A DNA stretch of 64,000 nt, taken from positions 62,001-126,000 of the forward strand of contig MU623370.1 in NCBI GenBank assembly GCA_025201765.1. The letters run 5' to 3'. Both the position numbers and the translations under genes were made by a program. Source of the stretch: Daldinia sp. FL1419 (taxonomy: Eukaryota; Ascomycota; Sordariomycetes; Xylariales; Hypoxylaceae). Positions 26,827 through 38,132 of this stretch are shown here, piece by piece; the first letter of the stretch is position 1; each line of letters starts with the position of its first letter. The notes below the pieces were generated by a model. It was not told the DNA's origin, did not search any database, and saw nothing but the letters and a program-made list of their open reading frames with translations.

Positions 26827-27695
26827 TTAGTCAGCAATTGCTTCAGACGCCTGAGCCGAGCGACTCTCGTGCTTCTTAGTCTCTTCCTTAAGAGCTGTCT
26901 GGAAAGCTTGGCGTATTTGCAACTGCTCCGTCTCGGTGAGAGGAATTGCGCTACCACGCCGGCGACGCCAGCTTGGCTGGGTCTCCTTCAATGTGGCATT
27001 GGGATCTTGGCCTGTCGGGTCCTTGAATTCGTACGAACGTATCTCGGTGTTGTCCCAACCAGTACCTATTAGCCGTCAGTGGTCATATGTTTTAGCAACT
27101 GGTACTGAGAGCCGTTGCTCTATCCGAAGGGGTGCATAACTTGCATACCTCTTTCTAGCTTTACTCCATCAAAATCCTCGGTAAGGAAGTGGAGAATACC
27201 GCCGTGGGTGACAAGGACGACCTGCGCGTCATCTCCGGCTTTGTTCACCAAGTCCCTAAGCCACAGTCTAGCCGCCCGCGACCTCGCTTCGAGATTGGCA
27301 GGGGTAGGATAGTATTTACTTCCGCTGGACTTGTCATTCCAACCCTCGTGAAGTAGATGAAAATCTACAAGGTCACCAAATTCTTCCTTTAGCTTGCTGG
27401 GATCCGAACCAATATCGCAAGGCAATGTTGATATTTCTTGGGCATCCGGAAGAGCAATTACTTTCTTTCCGGCTTTAACCGCTGGTGCAAAGGAGCGCAG
27501 GCAAGTAAGGATCGTCCGTCGTATAGGCGAAGCGACTAGATGCGTAATCTTATCATGAGCATCGAACCTCTTGCAAAGCTCGTCGCACTGAGACTCGCCC
27601 AGAGGGGTCAAGTCTGGATCGCGTATCTGTTGGTTTGCCTCACTTAGGTTGTGATAACCTTGGGCATGGCGGACGAGATGAATAATGGGAGCCAT
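26827..27695 (-). CDS. Histidine phosphatase (phosphoglycerate mutase family), 261 aa
   Basis: Exon 1 is 27695-27149 and exon 2 is 27065-26827, with an 83-bp intron in phase 1. It is a branch-1 histidine phosphatase: the catalytic His is in VRHAQGYHN (Arg9, His10), the second His in VTHGG (His164), with the acid residue region around QEIS (~87). The second exon supplies GTGWDNTEIRSYEF, a conserved core strand in this family that is lost if the intron is ignored. The fungal subfamily commonly has RHAQGYHN rather than RHGE. It is likely a cytosolic phosphatase of small phosphorylated metabolites rather than glycolytic mutase, whose conserved active-site sequence is absent. No signal peptide is seen. 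Confidence 0.9.
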
Positions 27696-29772
27696 TTATT
27701 ACGGTGATTTTAAAGATTTAATCCGGAGACGTGAAGAAATTCAGGGTCTTCAAGGAGGAGAACAGAGTTGAAATAAGATAAATTATAGCTTTTCTATATA
27801 TTTTTGCTCATCCGTAATTCAAGATAGTTTCTTTAACGGGTATCGTTTGTTTCGGACCTTATTTGGACTACTGATGACTGTTCGAGACCGATCGCGCTGA
27901 AGGTAATAGAGCCACGAGCTAGTACGCAAACTCTGATTGGATTGAATTATTGGTAGTTAGGTAAGCCTTTAACCTAAGGTTAGGGTCTTCTTAGTCCGTG
28001 GTAGTGCAAATATGTGTAATATCGTTTTTCGAAGTGGACCTCCCAAGACGTTTTTTTTCAACTGACTCATCGTGAATTCGCAATTTGTACTCGTATTGCG
28101 ATTTCGTCTGGTTAAGCTATGACGTATCATTTAAAGGGGAGTAGATAAGGTAGGTATATTCCATATATTCAAAATTTTCATCTTGATCAGTTAATAACTT
28201 TCGATTCCTGCAACTATCCGAAGATCAGCAACCCAACAACCTGGTTCTGCACTGCAACAATTTGAAACGTTGAGAATGTGATTTATTAGGGTGTGTTCGT
28301 GTCTGTAGGTAATTGTGGAATACCGCGCAGATACTACTCAGTAATTACCACTTGTACGAAAAGATATAATTAACAAATTTGCGATTTGGTTAGTCTGTAA
28401 CTGGTTTGGAAATAACTTACGAGGCACAAATTGAAGGCCTCCGGGATCTCGTACAACGGCTTATCTCGCTAGATCGGCGCTATCGTCGGATTTAGACAGG
28501 TCCTGACTGATACGTACTAACCTATCTACCTACCTACTACCTACCTACCCTACGTACTATGTACTGTGCTAGTAATAATTCTCCAATGAGCTTGCTGCTA
28601 ACTTTACGGATGGTTAAGATTCCTAAGCTGTTGAAAGTCACTAACGGTCGCTGCTAATGTCAACTAGTAGTACCAATAATAAAATTTAATATGTACCTAT
28701 GTACGAGGCATGCAGGCCATCATATTAAGGTAAGGTCAGGTTCCTGCCGTCTTAACTATATACCCCAGACTAAAACGAATGACTTGATACTGTAGCAGGA
28801 ACGCTTGGGACGTGCCCAACACATTTGTGAGACGCGGAAATATAACGTGTAGCCATGCACTAACGACGATGTCGAATTCCCCGTCGTGGTTGGCAGAACC
28901 CTGAATAAACCCCTCTTCACACATTGCTAACTGGGTATCTACACTTAGGTAGGTAGATATGTAAGTAAGGTATGTGCATATAAATAGTACACAAATAGTA
29001 AAAGAATAGACAATGTGACCATATCTGAAGCTGGAATAGGTAGCTCAACTACTACCTCTGGGTTGTATAGTACCTACCGTATATAGATGCGTACATTAGT
29101 GTAGATACTTACCTATGTACATGTATTTCCATAATTCCATAATGTGTCTCATACCTCGTCCAATTATATCATGTCTAACTAACCCCCTTATAGGATACAT
29201 GTATGTATGTGCCTTTGCACCGTATTGTACGGATTACACACAGATATGAATTGTTCCTAGCGTAGTTATTAAAATATAACGTGTGAATTAGATTCACCAC
29301 CTCTACCTACATGAGGTAGGTGCCTACACGTAGAGACATCACAATGAGCAACCACCCCTGAGCTGTAGTGTAATTGTCTGTAATTGTTTGGAAGCTCCTT
29401 GGCTGGTCTTGTCCGTTGGTTAAGGCTTGTGCGCCCTTATTGGCGGCCCGGCGCTAAAAGGCCAGAACATCCAACGTGCTTGCATGGGCTGCGTGGGCTG
29501 CATGGGCGGTTGTCAAGGATTGTCAAGGGTACTCAAGGGTACAGTACATTTTACTACTTTATCGATTCCCCAGTTTTAATCTCGACAACTTCCCCCAAAA
29601 CGACTTTCCTTACCTTTCCTCCTTCTTCGCGACAATACTTATTGTGCGCACGTCACCCTTCAAACATCACACGCTTCCTTCCTCACGCCTTTTGTCTTTA
29701 AGACGTGCCGTTCATTACCTTTAACCACCTTTCTATTCTTCATCCAAAATCGTTACTTTCAATACCGCAACC
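27696..29772. other. Divergent intergenic region
   Basis: About 2 kb between divergently transcribed genes (histidine phosphatase and the small Lys/Ala/Pro-rich protein). It contains clustered ACCTACCTAC motifs near 28505-28540 and 28950-29120. The last ~200 bp before 29773 are pyrimidine-rich, as expected for a fungal promoter and 5' leader. No other gene is supportable. Confidence 0.5.
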
Positions 29773-30509
29773 ATGCCTGGTGTTCGTAAGTCAGTCCCAT
29801 ATATTATCCTTTTCCTACGAGCTCCCGTAGGACTTGTTGCTTGTTTAAGTCATGATGGAACCCAATTATTCTTCCAACGCCCGAGAGTTACAAATGTTCT
29901 ACCTTTAGGATTCCCCTAGCCTGCTGTGACCGAGCCTATTTAGTCAATTCATCAGAAACAAAACTAACATACCATGTTCCTTACAGCAAAGGATGCTCTT
30001 GACAACTTGAAGGCCAAGCTCAAGAAGGTCTTCAGCCGAAACAAGAAGCCCAAGGCCGACAAGAAGGCCGACAAAACTGCCCAGGCAGAGCAGACCGATG
30101 CAGCAGCCCCTGCTGGTAAGCTTTATCCTATATCGATATTTAGGAATTTCCCGACTGAACTGCTTACTAACTTGTTATAGCTGCCGAGGCTGCGGCCGAC
30201 GCCCCTAAGGCTGACCAGCCTACCGACGCAGCAGCTGCTCCTGCGCGTAAGTCCAACCCAAACCCCTCCTTTGTTTCGCGTTGAACACACAAATGAATCT
30301 TCCCGTTGGGGTTCCGTTGCTTTACATATCGTCCGGGAATTCGAATTGGGCGTGACAGTAGCTAACTATTTCGAAAAGCTGCCGAGGCCCCGAAGGCTGA
30401 TGCTCCCACTGAGGCTGCTGCCCCGGCCGCACCCGCAGCTCCTGCAGCTCCTGCAACCGAAGCCCCGGCCGAGGCCAAGGAGGAAGCTAAGCCTGCCCCC
30501 GCTGCTTAA
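29773..30509 (+). CDS. Small Lys/Ala/Pro-rich protein, 112 aa, four exons
   Basis: Function unknown. Exons are 29773-29785, 29987-30115, 30181-30246 and 30379-30509. All three introns are phase 1 and have GTAAG donors. The first exon holds only MPGV plus one base. The encoded protein starts MPGVPKDALDNLKAKLKKVF, a short amphipathic basic helix. It continues with a Lys-rich stretch and then a low-complexity Ala/Pro/Glu/Lys tail of PAEAPKAD-like units. Because exons 2 and 3 are multiples of three between phase-1 introns, skipping either keeps the frame. Exons 3 and 4 open with the same bases, CTGCCGAGGC. The tail is probably disordered. Short proteins like this are common in Sordariomycetes but uncharacterised. 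Confidence 0.85.
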
Positions 30510-31626
30510 GTAGACGTCATCTGCGATTTGTCTTCGATCGACCCAACTCAGACAGTAAACTGAACTAATATGATCGTTGGACAAATGAGAAAGGCTACTT
30601 TCTACCGCAGATTACCGACTACGGTTTTGTTTTCACGGCTTGGTGGTTCCGAATGGACGGAGGATATTCCCACAGAGTTTGCAGTTTGAGAGATACCCTA
30701 ATAATACTTTGGTTTGATCCATAATGACATTATCCTTCAGTTTAAGGAATCTTTAACTATCGTACCTAAACTGAGGAAGTTCTATCAGCACGTGATCTGC
30801 CATTTCGCTCCGTTCTATTACTCCTGGACCCCTTTTGCATGTGACGAAACTTGTATTTATTGAGTACCTAACTACCGACATCCCTTACTTAGTAAGGTTC
30901 TTGGCTACCGATGTACCGGTGCCTACATATTCCCGAGGCCCTCTTGTCTGGCAGAGATAGATACTCCCTTATAGAAAGCTTTAGCTACATTGCCCAAAGT
31001 AATACACACTTTAATGCTGAATATATAAGTCCTAGCTGCGAGAGGAATATAATTACATTAGAACTGCATTGAAGATGGAATTTCTTCCTTGATTGAGTTT
31101 AACGTCTACATTTGCGTGATAGGCAAGTGTCTCGATATTGCTTATAAGTAGTAAATATTTGGAATAACTATGATCAATAGCATACTGAGATTGATTCCGG
31201 AATGGAACAACCCTGAGAGGGTAGGGTTCGAGAAAGTCAATGGAAGCATGGAGTCTGACTTATTGTGGGCTCTCATTCCGCCCTTGAATACATGTCTGCT
31301 CATGGACACCAGAGTGATCCCAGCTCTACGTACTTCTATGTATACTACATAGTTTCCCTTAATAACTAACTACCTAGAGAGTCTAATCCCGAGATAGGGG
31401 TTTTCGAATATCCTAGTCGAGTTCATCGTCATAAAAATCTCATTGTAGTTCGTTCGGTATGGCGTATGGACCCGGCAACCATGTTGTAATTACAATTATG
31501 GGGAGCCAAGTGTCAACGGACCCTTGCCGTTATCCTGGCAGCTATTGAAAAGTTGAGGCGGGCGAATACTCCGTAGAAGTAAAATCGAGCTTCTAGAAAA
31601 CAAAGTTCTTAAATTAACTTGCGCGA
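30510..31626. other. Convergent intergenic region
   Basis: Lies between the 3' ends of two convergent genes. It presumably holds both 3' UTRs and terminators. Short open frames here have no motif support. Confidence 0.5.
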
Positions 31627-33084
31627 TTATCCACTTGGCCTGTCGCTGGACTTGGCCCAAGGGGCTTGGGTGACAGATGATTGGGTACCTGATATGCTGG
31701 CCCGTGGTTGTGACGCTCTAGGGACAGGATGTCCCGGACCCCATGGTGCTCGGGAGTATGGAATACCAAGTCCGGAGGGTGGAGGCATATTTGACGCTTT
31801 CGCCCATGGAGCAGCTGTACCAGATCCAGTTGGCGCCGGCATAGATGTCGTAGAAGGGGGTTGGTTTGCCATATGAACACTTTGCTGAGGGACTGCAGCA
31901 TTAGGATCTTGTTCCCAAGAGAATAGCGAACCGAAAGGGAAATGTTGCACTACTGGAAACTTGGAAAGGACTTCGGCGTTGAACATCTTGATCATTCCCT
32001 GTTATAGGGTTAGTGAAGTGTAAGTGACACTATCAGGTCTAAGAATATCCCATACCTTATTGATTTTGCCCCAACCATCCTTAATACCGGATATGTCGAA
32101 TAATATGGGACTATGCTCCCAGAAAGGACCTTTCTTCACATCGTTAATGAATCCTATTGCTGAGAAATACATGTTTCTCTTTCTCTCCTGCTCAACAAAT
32201 TCGGCTTTGGCTACTTGTGCAGGTTTAGGCGCCCGAGGTAGTGAGCCTTCGATCGGCATTGGTTCTGAATCCGTAATCGCGCGGCTTAATTGAGCAGAGC
32301 CGTAGATATATGGTTGAAAGGAGTGATCATCCAAACCCCAAACACCATGGGATCCGGCGGGTTCAAGTGTATATGTTAGAATCAAGCGCCTCACCACTCG
32401 AAGATAGGGCTCAAATATGCCGAGGACAATACTGCGTTCAATGTCACCACCCGGCTTTCCATCCTTAAACGCACCAAGCTTCCATAAACCTCCGAGAAAA
32501 GCTAAGAAACTCAACTCGTGGCCGGTCCCATAGTCGAGTCTCTGTGGACTTCCAAACCCACCAAGGAGATACGCAGTGAGCTCGTCCTTGGCGGTAGCAT
32601 CAGATTCACCACCAGCGCTAAATTTCAAGACGGAATCTGGCAAGAACTCTTCAAGAAGGCCTTCTATTCTTTCCTCTAGTAAGTTATACCACTTCCGGAA
32701 GCTAATATTTCCAAAGCGCCTCGGACCTTGATCGGGCGGAGCTTCATCGATATAAGATTCTATCCTAGCGAGTAACTCCTGTAGCTTTAATACGGACTGA
32801 ACAGGCCGGGTCTCATACTCTGAGCCGATATGGAAAGTCATGATCTTATCCTTGCCATCATCACCAACAAATTTCCGAGGACACATAGCTCGGTTTAACT
32901 GCATGACAAATATACCAATGTCCCGATAGGCCTTTGATGTTAGGAACCTAGCGACGTCCGGTCCGTCGTTAATCTGTTTGAAGGGTTTGATGAAAGTATA
33001 TTGCTTCGAAGGATCCCATATTTCCAGGACGGGAAAGCTATCGGGACCCTCTTGGGATTTGGGGGGATTTTGAACAGCTGCCAT
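31627..33084 (-). CDS. rrd1: PP2A activator PTPA (Rrd1-type prolyl isomerase), 466 aa
   Basis: Serine/threonine-protein phosphatase 2A activator: a peptidyl-prolyl isomerase that acts on the PP2A catalytic subunit in nucleus and cytosol. Exon 1 is 33084-32056 and exon 2 is 31998-31627, with a 57-bp phase-0 intron. The PTPA domain spans ~25-360. Hallmark sequences are [10 protein letters not shown] (~63-72), [13 protein letters not shown] (~185-197), [17 protein letters not shown] and the final [20 protein letters not shown], which comes from exon 2 and completes the fold. The C-terminal ~95 residues are a Pro/Ser/Ala-rich extension (APWAK repeated three times), as in Rrd1-like rather than short Rrd2-like homologues. 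The symbol is assigned on that basis. Confidence 0.92.
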
Positions 33085-33817
33085 GTCGACAGATAGGAGC
33101 TGGTTCTGGTTCTGTACACAGGATCTAGAACGCAGCTAATGGCCGGTCGATTGTCGCTCTTGGTGGTTTAGGTACTTGGGTATGATTAAGATCAAGGTAT
33201 ATAACTGTAACGAAATTTGTAGAATTAATAGCGTCGATACCTGCCTGTAGGCCTTGATATTTGAATGCGGTCGGCGTATGTAGTGCATATATGCAGCATA
33301 AGGTTTCTTTAGCTGCGTCACAAGCCTTCAGGTAAAACATACATGTACCTGAATGCCCCGCCCCCGCTATGGTATTTAGTACCTAGGTATCCTACGGCCT
33401 GTCCTTGCCCTTCCTACCTTCGAAAAGCTTTCGCACGGGCCTCACATTAGGTAAGGATACGTCCTATGTCCTTTTGAGAAACCCCACAACCCGCTTCTAC
33501 ATACTATGTACACTAGGTACCTAACTAACCTAGTGTATTGTACACTAGTATATTGTCGACCGGCAGCCCGGTAGCTAAGCCGGGTGGCTGTGTACCTAGG
33601 TACTTAGAAAGTCGGAACTGCCCGGGATGCCTGTCACGCGTCGTAATTATGTAGACACTTTCGCGAGACCTTCAATGAAGCCTCACCTTACTCGGTGAGA
33701 CTCCTCGGGAGGTACAAGGAACTTAGCCTATGCCCTCTATTTTTCCCTTAACTAATTAATATTCGAACTCTCGATCACGCGCTTCAGATTACATTTACTG
33801 TATCTGGAATTGAAAAT
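33085..33817. other. Bidirectional promoter region, PTPA / 774-aa protein
   Basis: A 733-bp spacer between two divergent genes. It contains several TACCTAGGTA-type motifs (about 33378, 33511 and 33591). No TATA box is convincing. No other gene is seen. Confidence 0.55.
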
Positions 33818-36142
33818 ATGGTGGAGATGCGGAGTGGAGCTCAGGCACCAGCTAAAGGTCACATCCCAGACAGAGAACAAAGACAACAACATAGTCCTAG
33901 CCCTAAAAATACCGATAGTGATGAAGATGAAATTCCTTATATTTTATCACCTAATCGCTCAATTGATCCGCCTACACGGTCGCTAGATCACCGTCGAAAT
34001 CGAAGCCGGGATGATGACTTATCTATACAGTTTGGTCCGTCTAAGAGGCGAAAAACTGGACCTTTAAGCAACTCTGGAAATGCGTGTTTATACCCAACAC
34101 CTACGTCACCCGTTACTAAACGGCCCGGTAGAACAACTCATTCTCGAAAAGCAGCCAAAAGCCTAAGCCCTGAAGATGCTGTGCCTCCTGGGCTAGTAAG
34201 TAGCCTTAATGCTGCTTTCAAAAGAAAAAAACGCGAGGAGCATCAGCGACTTTTACCGCCGACGGATAGTCAATTAAAAAATGGAATCATCGGTTCACGG
34301 GGAAATGAAAAGGCACAGGGAAATGCTCAAGGTAATGCCCAAGCAAATCATAATCAGAATATAAACCCACAGGGTTTCCAAGACCACGACGCGACTAACG
34401 AGTCCGGACGTGGTAAATCTCCTGTAGCCATCGGGGACCACGAAGGGGGGGATGAATCGGACATCGCTCCGGACAACAATGATGTTGTTCCACAAAGCTT
34501 GGGCGAAGTCCAAAGCCAGGTTGACATATGGGACGTACCCGCGTCGCCAATTCAAGAAGCACTACTTAAGCAGTCGAACGGCTCTGATGCTTTAGAAGAG
34601 CTACCTCTTCGCGTGAGGCGTATTGAGGTTCATATACCGCGGCGTGGCCCGCGACCCACCCAACCCTCTCAGCCAAGAGAATCTTTATCATCTAAGAATC
34701 CTCGATCTACGCCGGACGGAGATCGGAATGATTCACTGGAACCGAAACAGCCACGTCGCAAATCTAGCACAGAAAATAGACGAGAACAAGAAGGGGCGGG
34801 ACCTGCTTTAGAACCCGTCGGCCAACCTTCCTCGGACGACGAAAATCTCTCGGAGTTTGACTTTTCAGAGGAGAGTTTCGCCCAGGACGTGGCGAGGTTT
34901 AGAGCTCGATATCCTAAGGGTTATAAAGGTAGTGAAACTTTCCAACCCCTTGAAGAAGACGATAGCGTTTCTATTCATATTGATTCTTCCTGTCTTAAAA
35001 AAGCGCTTAGACTCATGGGACATGAAGCCTGGTCTGGTAAAGGGAGAAAGTGGCATGAACGGCCATTTCGTTTCGATTACATGCAGCCTGGGTCCGTTCG
35101 GGCTTTACTGAAGTTTTTAACAAAATTTGAGAGACTGCTCGTAGCGGCCCCAAAAGCCCCTCGAATCACAGAGCAGAACATTTTTTTCAATGAACACAGT
35201 GACCTCTTCGGTTATTATTTCTCAAAGATAAAACTTATAATCCGTCGTATTCGGAAAATCATGCCCGCAAAGGAGGGGCCAAGCCAATCACAACGTGGTA
35301 AAGAAGCTGAAAACTACGATGAGATATTAAGAGACAGTGCCTCACTTGCTATTCCTATGCTGTTTCATGTTCTAGCGTCTGTGTGGTGGCTAGGTGGCGG
35401 CCGACACAGGCTTCGCTCATCGTTTACGGTTTCTACTATTGAGTTACTTATGAGGACGCTTGGTTGGATTGGATTGTTATACCGCCCGTTGCTCAGAACA
35501 TTGAAACAGCAACCACCTGAAGACGGAGAAGAGGAAGAAGAAACAGAAGCTCAGCGAAAAAAACGGCTCCTGAAACGAGAGAAAAGAGAAGAGCTTGAAG
35601 TACTTTTTAACGAGTTGAAACGGCTTGTTGGGGACGGCCCAGATATCCTTGAGACAGAAGAGCGCCGACAAAATCAGGAGCGTCGTACCCACCAGGAACG
35701 ATTGAAGCAACTAGAAGGAATGAAGGTGCAACAGAAGCGGGATGAGGAAACATTAATGATTCCTATCCAAGAGCGGCAATGGAGGTCTCTTATGTCTATT
35801 AGGGGAATTCACATACCTTTATCAGAATCAAGAATACCAGCATCTACGCGGGGGTCTTCCACCCAAGAAATGCCACGCATACAACCATCTCCAACTACTA
35901 TTGCTTGGTCTACTGAAGAAAAGATATACCTTTTCAAGAAAATACAGGAGTCGTATCCCGATCTACCGGACTTGGATGATATCCGATGGGAACTTAACAG
36001 GACCCTGAACGATACCGAGGCAATGGCAGAAGAGCTCCTGGGACAGATGCTAGAGGCTGTACGTCCGCAACAACCAGCGGAAGATAGAAATGCGCATATT
36101 CAAGAGATCATGCAGAACTATCGGCGTACGTGGGGTCATTGA
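33818..36142 (+). CDS. Unrecognised nuclear-type protein, 774 aa, intronless
   Basis: I do not recognise this family. It is a single exon beginning MVEMRSGAQAP. Residues 1-330 are Ser/Pro/Arg-rich and probably disordered, with basic clusters that could be nuclear localisation signals (PSKRRKTG, KRKKREEHQR). A conserved-looking core, ~345-560, contains AWSGKGRKWHERPFRFDY, aromatic and hydrophobic helices and IPMLFHVLASVWWLGGGRHR. An acidic then basic coiled segment (EDGEEEEETEAQRKKRLLKR) follows. The C-terminal ~70 residues start WSTEEKIYLFKKIQESYP, which looks like a Myb/SANT-type helix with its initial Trp. I infer a chromatin or transcription-related role, without evidence of a specific complex. 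Confidence 0.85.
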   Translation: MVEMRSGAQAPAKGHIPDREQRQQHSPSPKNTDSDEDEIPYILSPNRSIDPPTRSLDHRRNRSRDDDLSIQFGPSKRRKTGPLSNSGNACLYPTPTSPVTKRPGRTTHSRKAAKSLSPEDAVPPGLVSSLNAAFKRKKREEHQRLLPPTDSQLKNGIIGSRGNEKAQGNAQGNAQANHNQNINPQGFQDHDATNESGRGKSPVAIGDHEGGDESDIAPDNNDVVPQSLGEVQSQVDIWDVPASPIQEALLKQSNGSDALEELPLRVRRIEVHIPRRGPRPTQPSQPRESLSSKNPRSTPDGDRNDSLEPKQPRRKSSTENRREQEGAGPALEPVGQPSSDDENLSEFDFSEESFAQDVARFRARYPKGYKGSETFQPLEEDDSVSIHIDSSCLKKALRLMGHEAWSGKGRKWHERPFRFDYMQPGSVRALLKFLTKFERLLVAAPKAPRITEQNIFFNEHSDLFGYYFSKIKLIIRRIRKIMPAKEGPSQSQRGKEAENYDEILRDSASLAIPMLFHVLASVWWLGGGRHRLRSSFTVSTIELLMRTLGWIGLLYRPLLRTLKQQPPEDGEEEEETEAQRKKRLLKREKREELEVLFNELKRLVGDGPDILETEERRQNQERRTHQERLKQLEGMKVQQKRDEETLMIPIQERQWRSLMSIRGIHIPLSESRIPASTRGSSTQEMPRIQPSPTTIAWSTEEKIYLFKKIQESYPDLPDLDDIRWELNRTLNDTEAMAEELLGQMLEAVRPQQPAEDRNAHIQEIMQNYRRTWGH

Positions 36143-38132
36143 GTTGGGTTGTTTATGGAATAAAAGTTATTATATCCGTGCGCGATGATTTTAGTACTTG
36201 GCTTTTAAAATATGGAGTTTCAAATTCGAGACTACAATACTTCGCGGTTTCGCAAATCTAAAGGTCTAGTGATGTGATTGAATGGGATAATGGTTTCATC
36301 GCCAATGGCCTCCGGTCTAGTTATCTGCGAATTAGAGAACTAGACAGGCCTGATTGGTGCTCGGGTAAGTATGCCTACGATTCTTGGGGACACCCCAAGA
36401 CAGGTTTCGTAGGCTTACAGGAAAGGAGTTGATCCAGCTATAACGCCAAATGAGAGGTTAGCATGCCCAATTATTAGATTGCGTACATGCGGTCTGCATC
36501 TTCAAGCTTAGGCTGCTTAGCCAAGTCGTGCCTGCAGACTGAACCAGTTGAGACCCAGCGGTTAGATTAGTTGTGATCCATTTATTCGGTGCCCAGATGT
36601 GCTACAGAGGTTCTCATTAGCAGAGAAGAAACCGCCAGTCGACCTGCTCGCTAAAGCCGGACATGTATGTATGTACACTACCTATTATGTGCAACCTACA
36701 GTACCTTCTGCCTCTAGGTAATGTACGTTGTATGTACATGCAGGTAATCGGTAGATCCACTGAAACGAGGCGGATAGGTCGAAAAAATCCCATGTCACAT
36801 GTTTATTATTGGATTGACTGTTATCAATTACGTAGCCGAACCCGACACGACGTTGCAAAAGCGACATTGTAATGAAACAAGATAGAGAGAAGAAGTCAAG
36901 CTCGTGTACGCGACATTATATTGCTGTGTCAGAAGTACGTGATGCAGATTGCGCAAGGCAAGTTTGCTTCTGGTAATTTTCTTTTTTTCTTTGTAAGAAG
37001 TAAATTAAAGGTTCTCCTTATTAGTCTTCTTTAAAGTTTATAGGAGGTATTTAAATGCCGGCTAGAGGTACCAGCCATCTGGTTTCATTAGCGGTCGCTG
37101 TTAGTGGAATTGGTAGGAATCGGTAGGCGGGTTGTTAAGTGCACATGTGGGTTTGGTCGGTGGGTTAGCCGGTACGTGCATGGACAATACCGCATCGAGT
37201 GCGCTAAGAGCTCTTATTGCTCAATGACAATCGACTTGCTAGGGCCCTTGTAAAGCCCCTGTCTGGACCCCTGTGATAAAGTGATCCCCTCTAGCGATGA
37301 TTGCCTATCGGGGTTTAGGTCTAGTGGTTAGACAGGCTCTAAGCCAGTGAGGGAGTTGGTCCTCTCGTGGCGGTCTTAGCCATTGGAGCAGAATCTTAGA
37401 GAAGCCATTCTCTTTTTTTACCATTTCCACCCCCCCATCTGACTACTTTCGTATCTTTTTTTTTTTTCTTGAAAGGGTGTCGCGAAGGATCAAGAAAAGT
37501 CATTCACGGTCGCGAAATAAGATACGCGTTCTTTTCTTGGTCATTATTTCTTTTACTTGATTTTTAAATCCTTTTCATCGCCATTCGATACTATACATTA
37601 CACCAGTACTTAGTAGAAATACTTTACTGTATTATACCTTAACTGGTTTAATATTTCCGCGGCGCTAATTTGATATTTGATATCAAGGAGAAGAGAGAAA
37701 GAGAGTAAGGGAAGAAAAAAAAATAGGAGTTCGTAAGACGACAGGTCAGTCAACAAACCCGATTCAACCCACCATCAACGCTTGAACAACCCCCCCTTTT
37801 TTTGTGACGTGTCGACGCCGCGAAGTATAGCTATTCGCAGTCTTAATTGATATTCTGATCAATGCGAATCTAAAAGCTTGATGCATCCCAAACGTCGCTC
37901 ACTCATGCACGCATATACACATAACACAACACATGCCTACCTCCCTACCTACCTAGGTATCTGTGATCGCCGATTGTGTCTGGACAACTCCAATTATTAA
38001 CATCCCCTGGTCTTCTAGAAAGTTGTATTAGTAGTACTCCTGTTTTTTTCCGACCCAGAGACATTTAGCAAACGACCGATTACGTGTATCCGATAATAGA
38101 ATAGAATACTCTATCCCGTCAAAACCGAAATC
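36143..38132. other. Intergenic, long 5' region of the coiled-coil gene
   Basis: About 2 kb without a gene. The last ~750 bp are pyrimidine/T-tract-rich (T/C runs at 37410-37470, A/G run at 37690-37730), typical of a strong fungal promoter and 5' leader. A TACCTAGGTA motif is near 37945. A sequence near 37320-37375 resembles a tRNA D-arm but lacks the rest of a tRNA. Confidence 0.5.

Noticed and set aside
37320..37380. TCTAGTGGTTAGAC resembles a tRNA D-arm
   Set aside because: No matching acceptor stem or TTCRANN T-loop follows.
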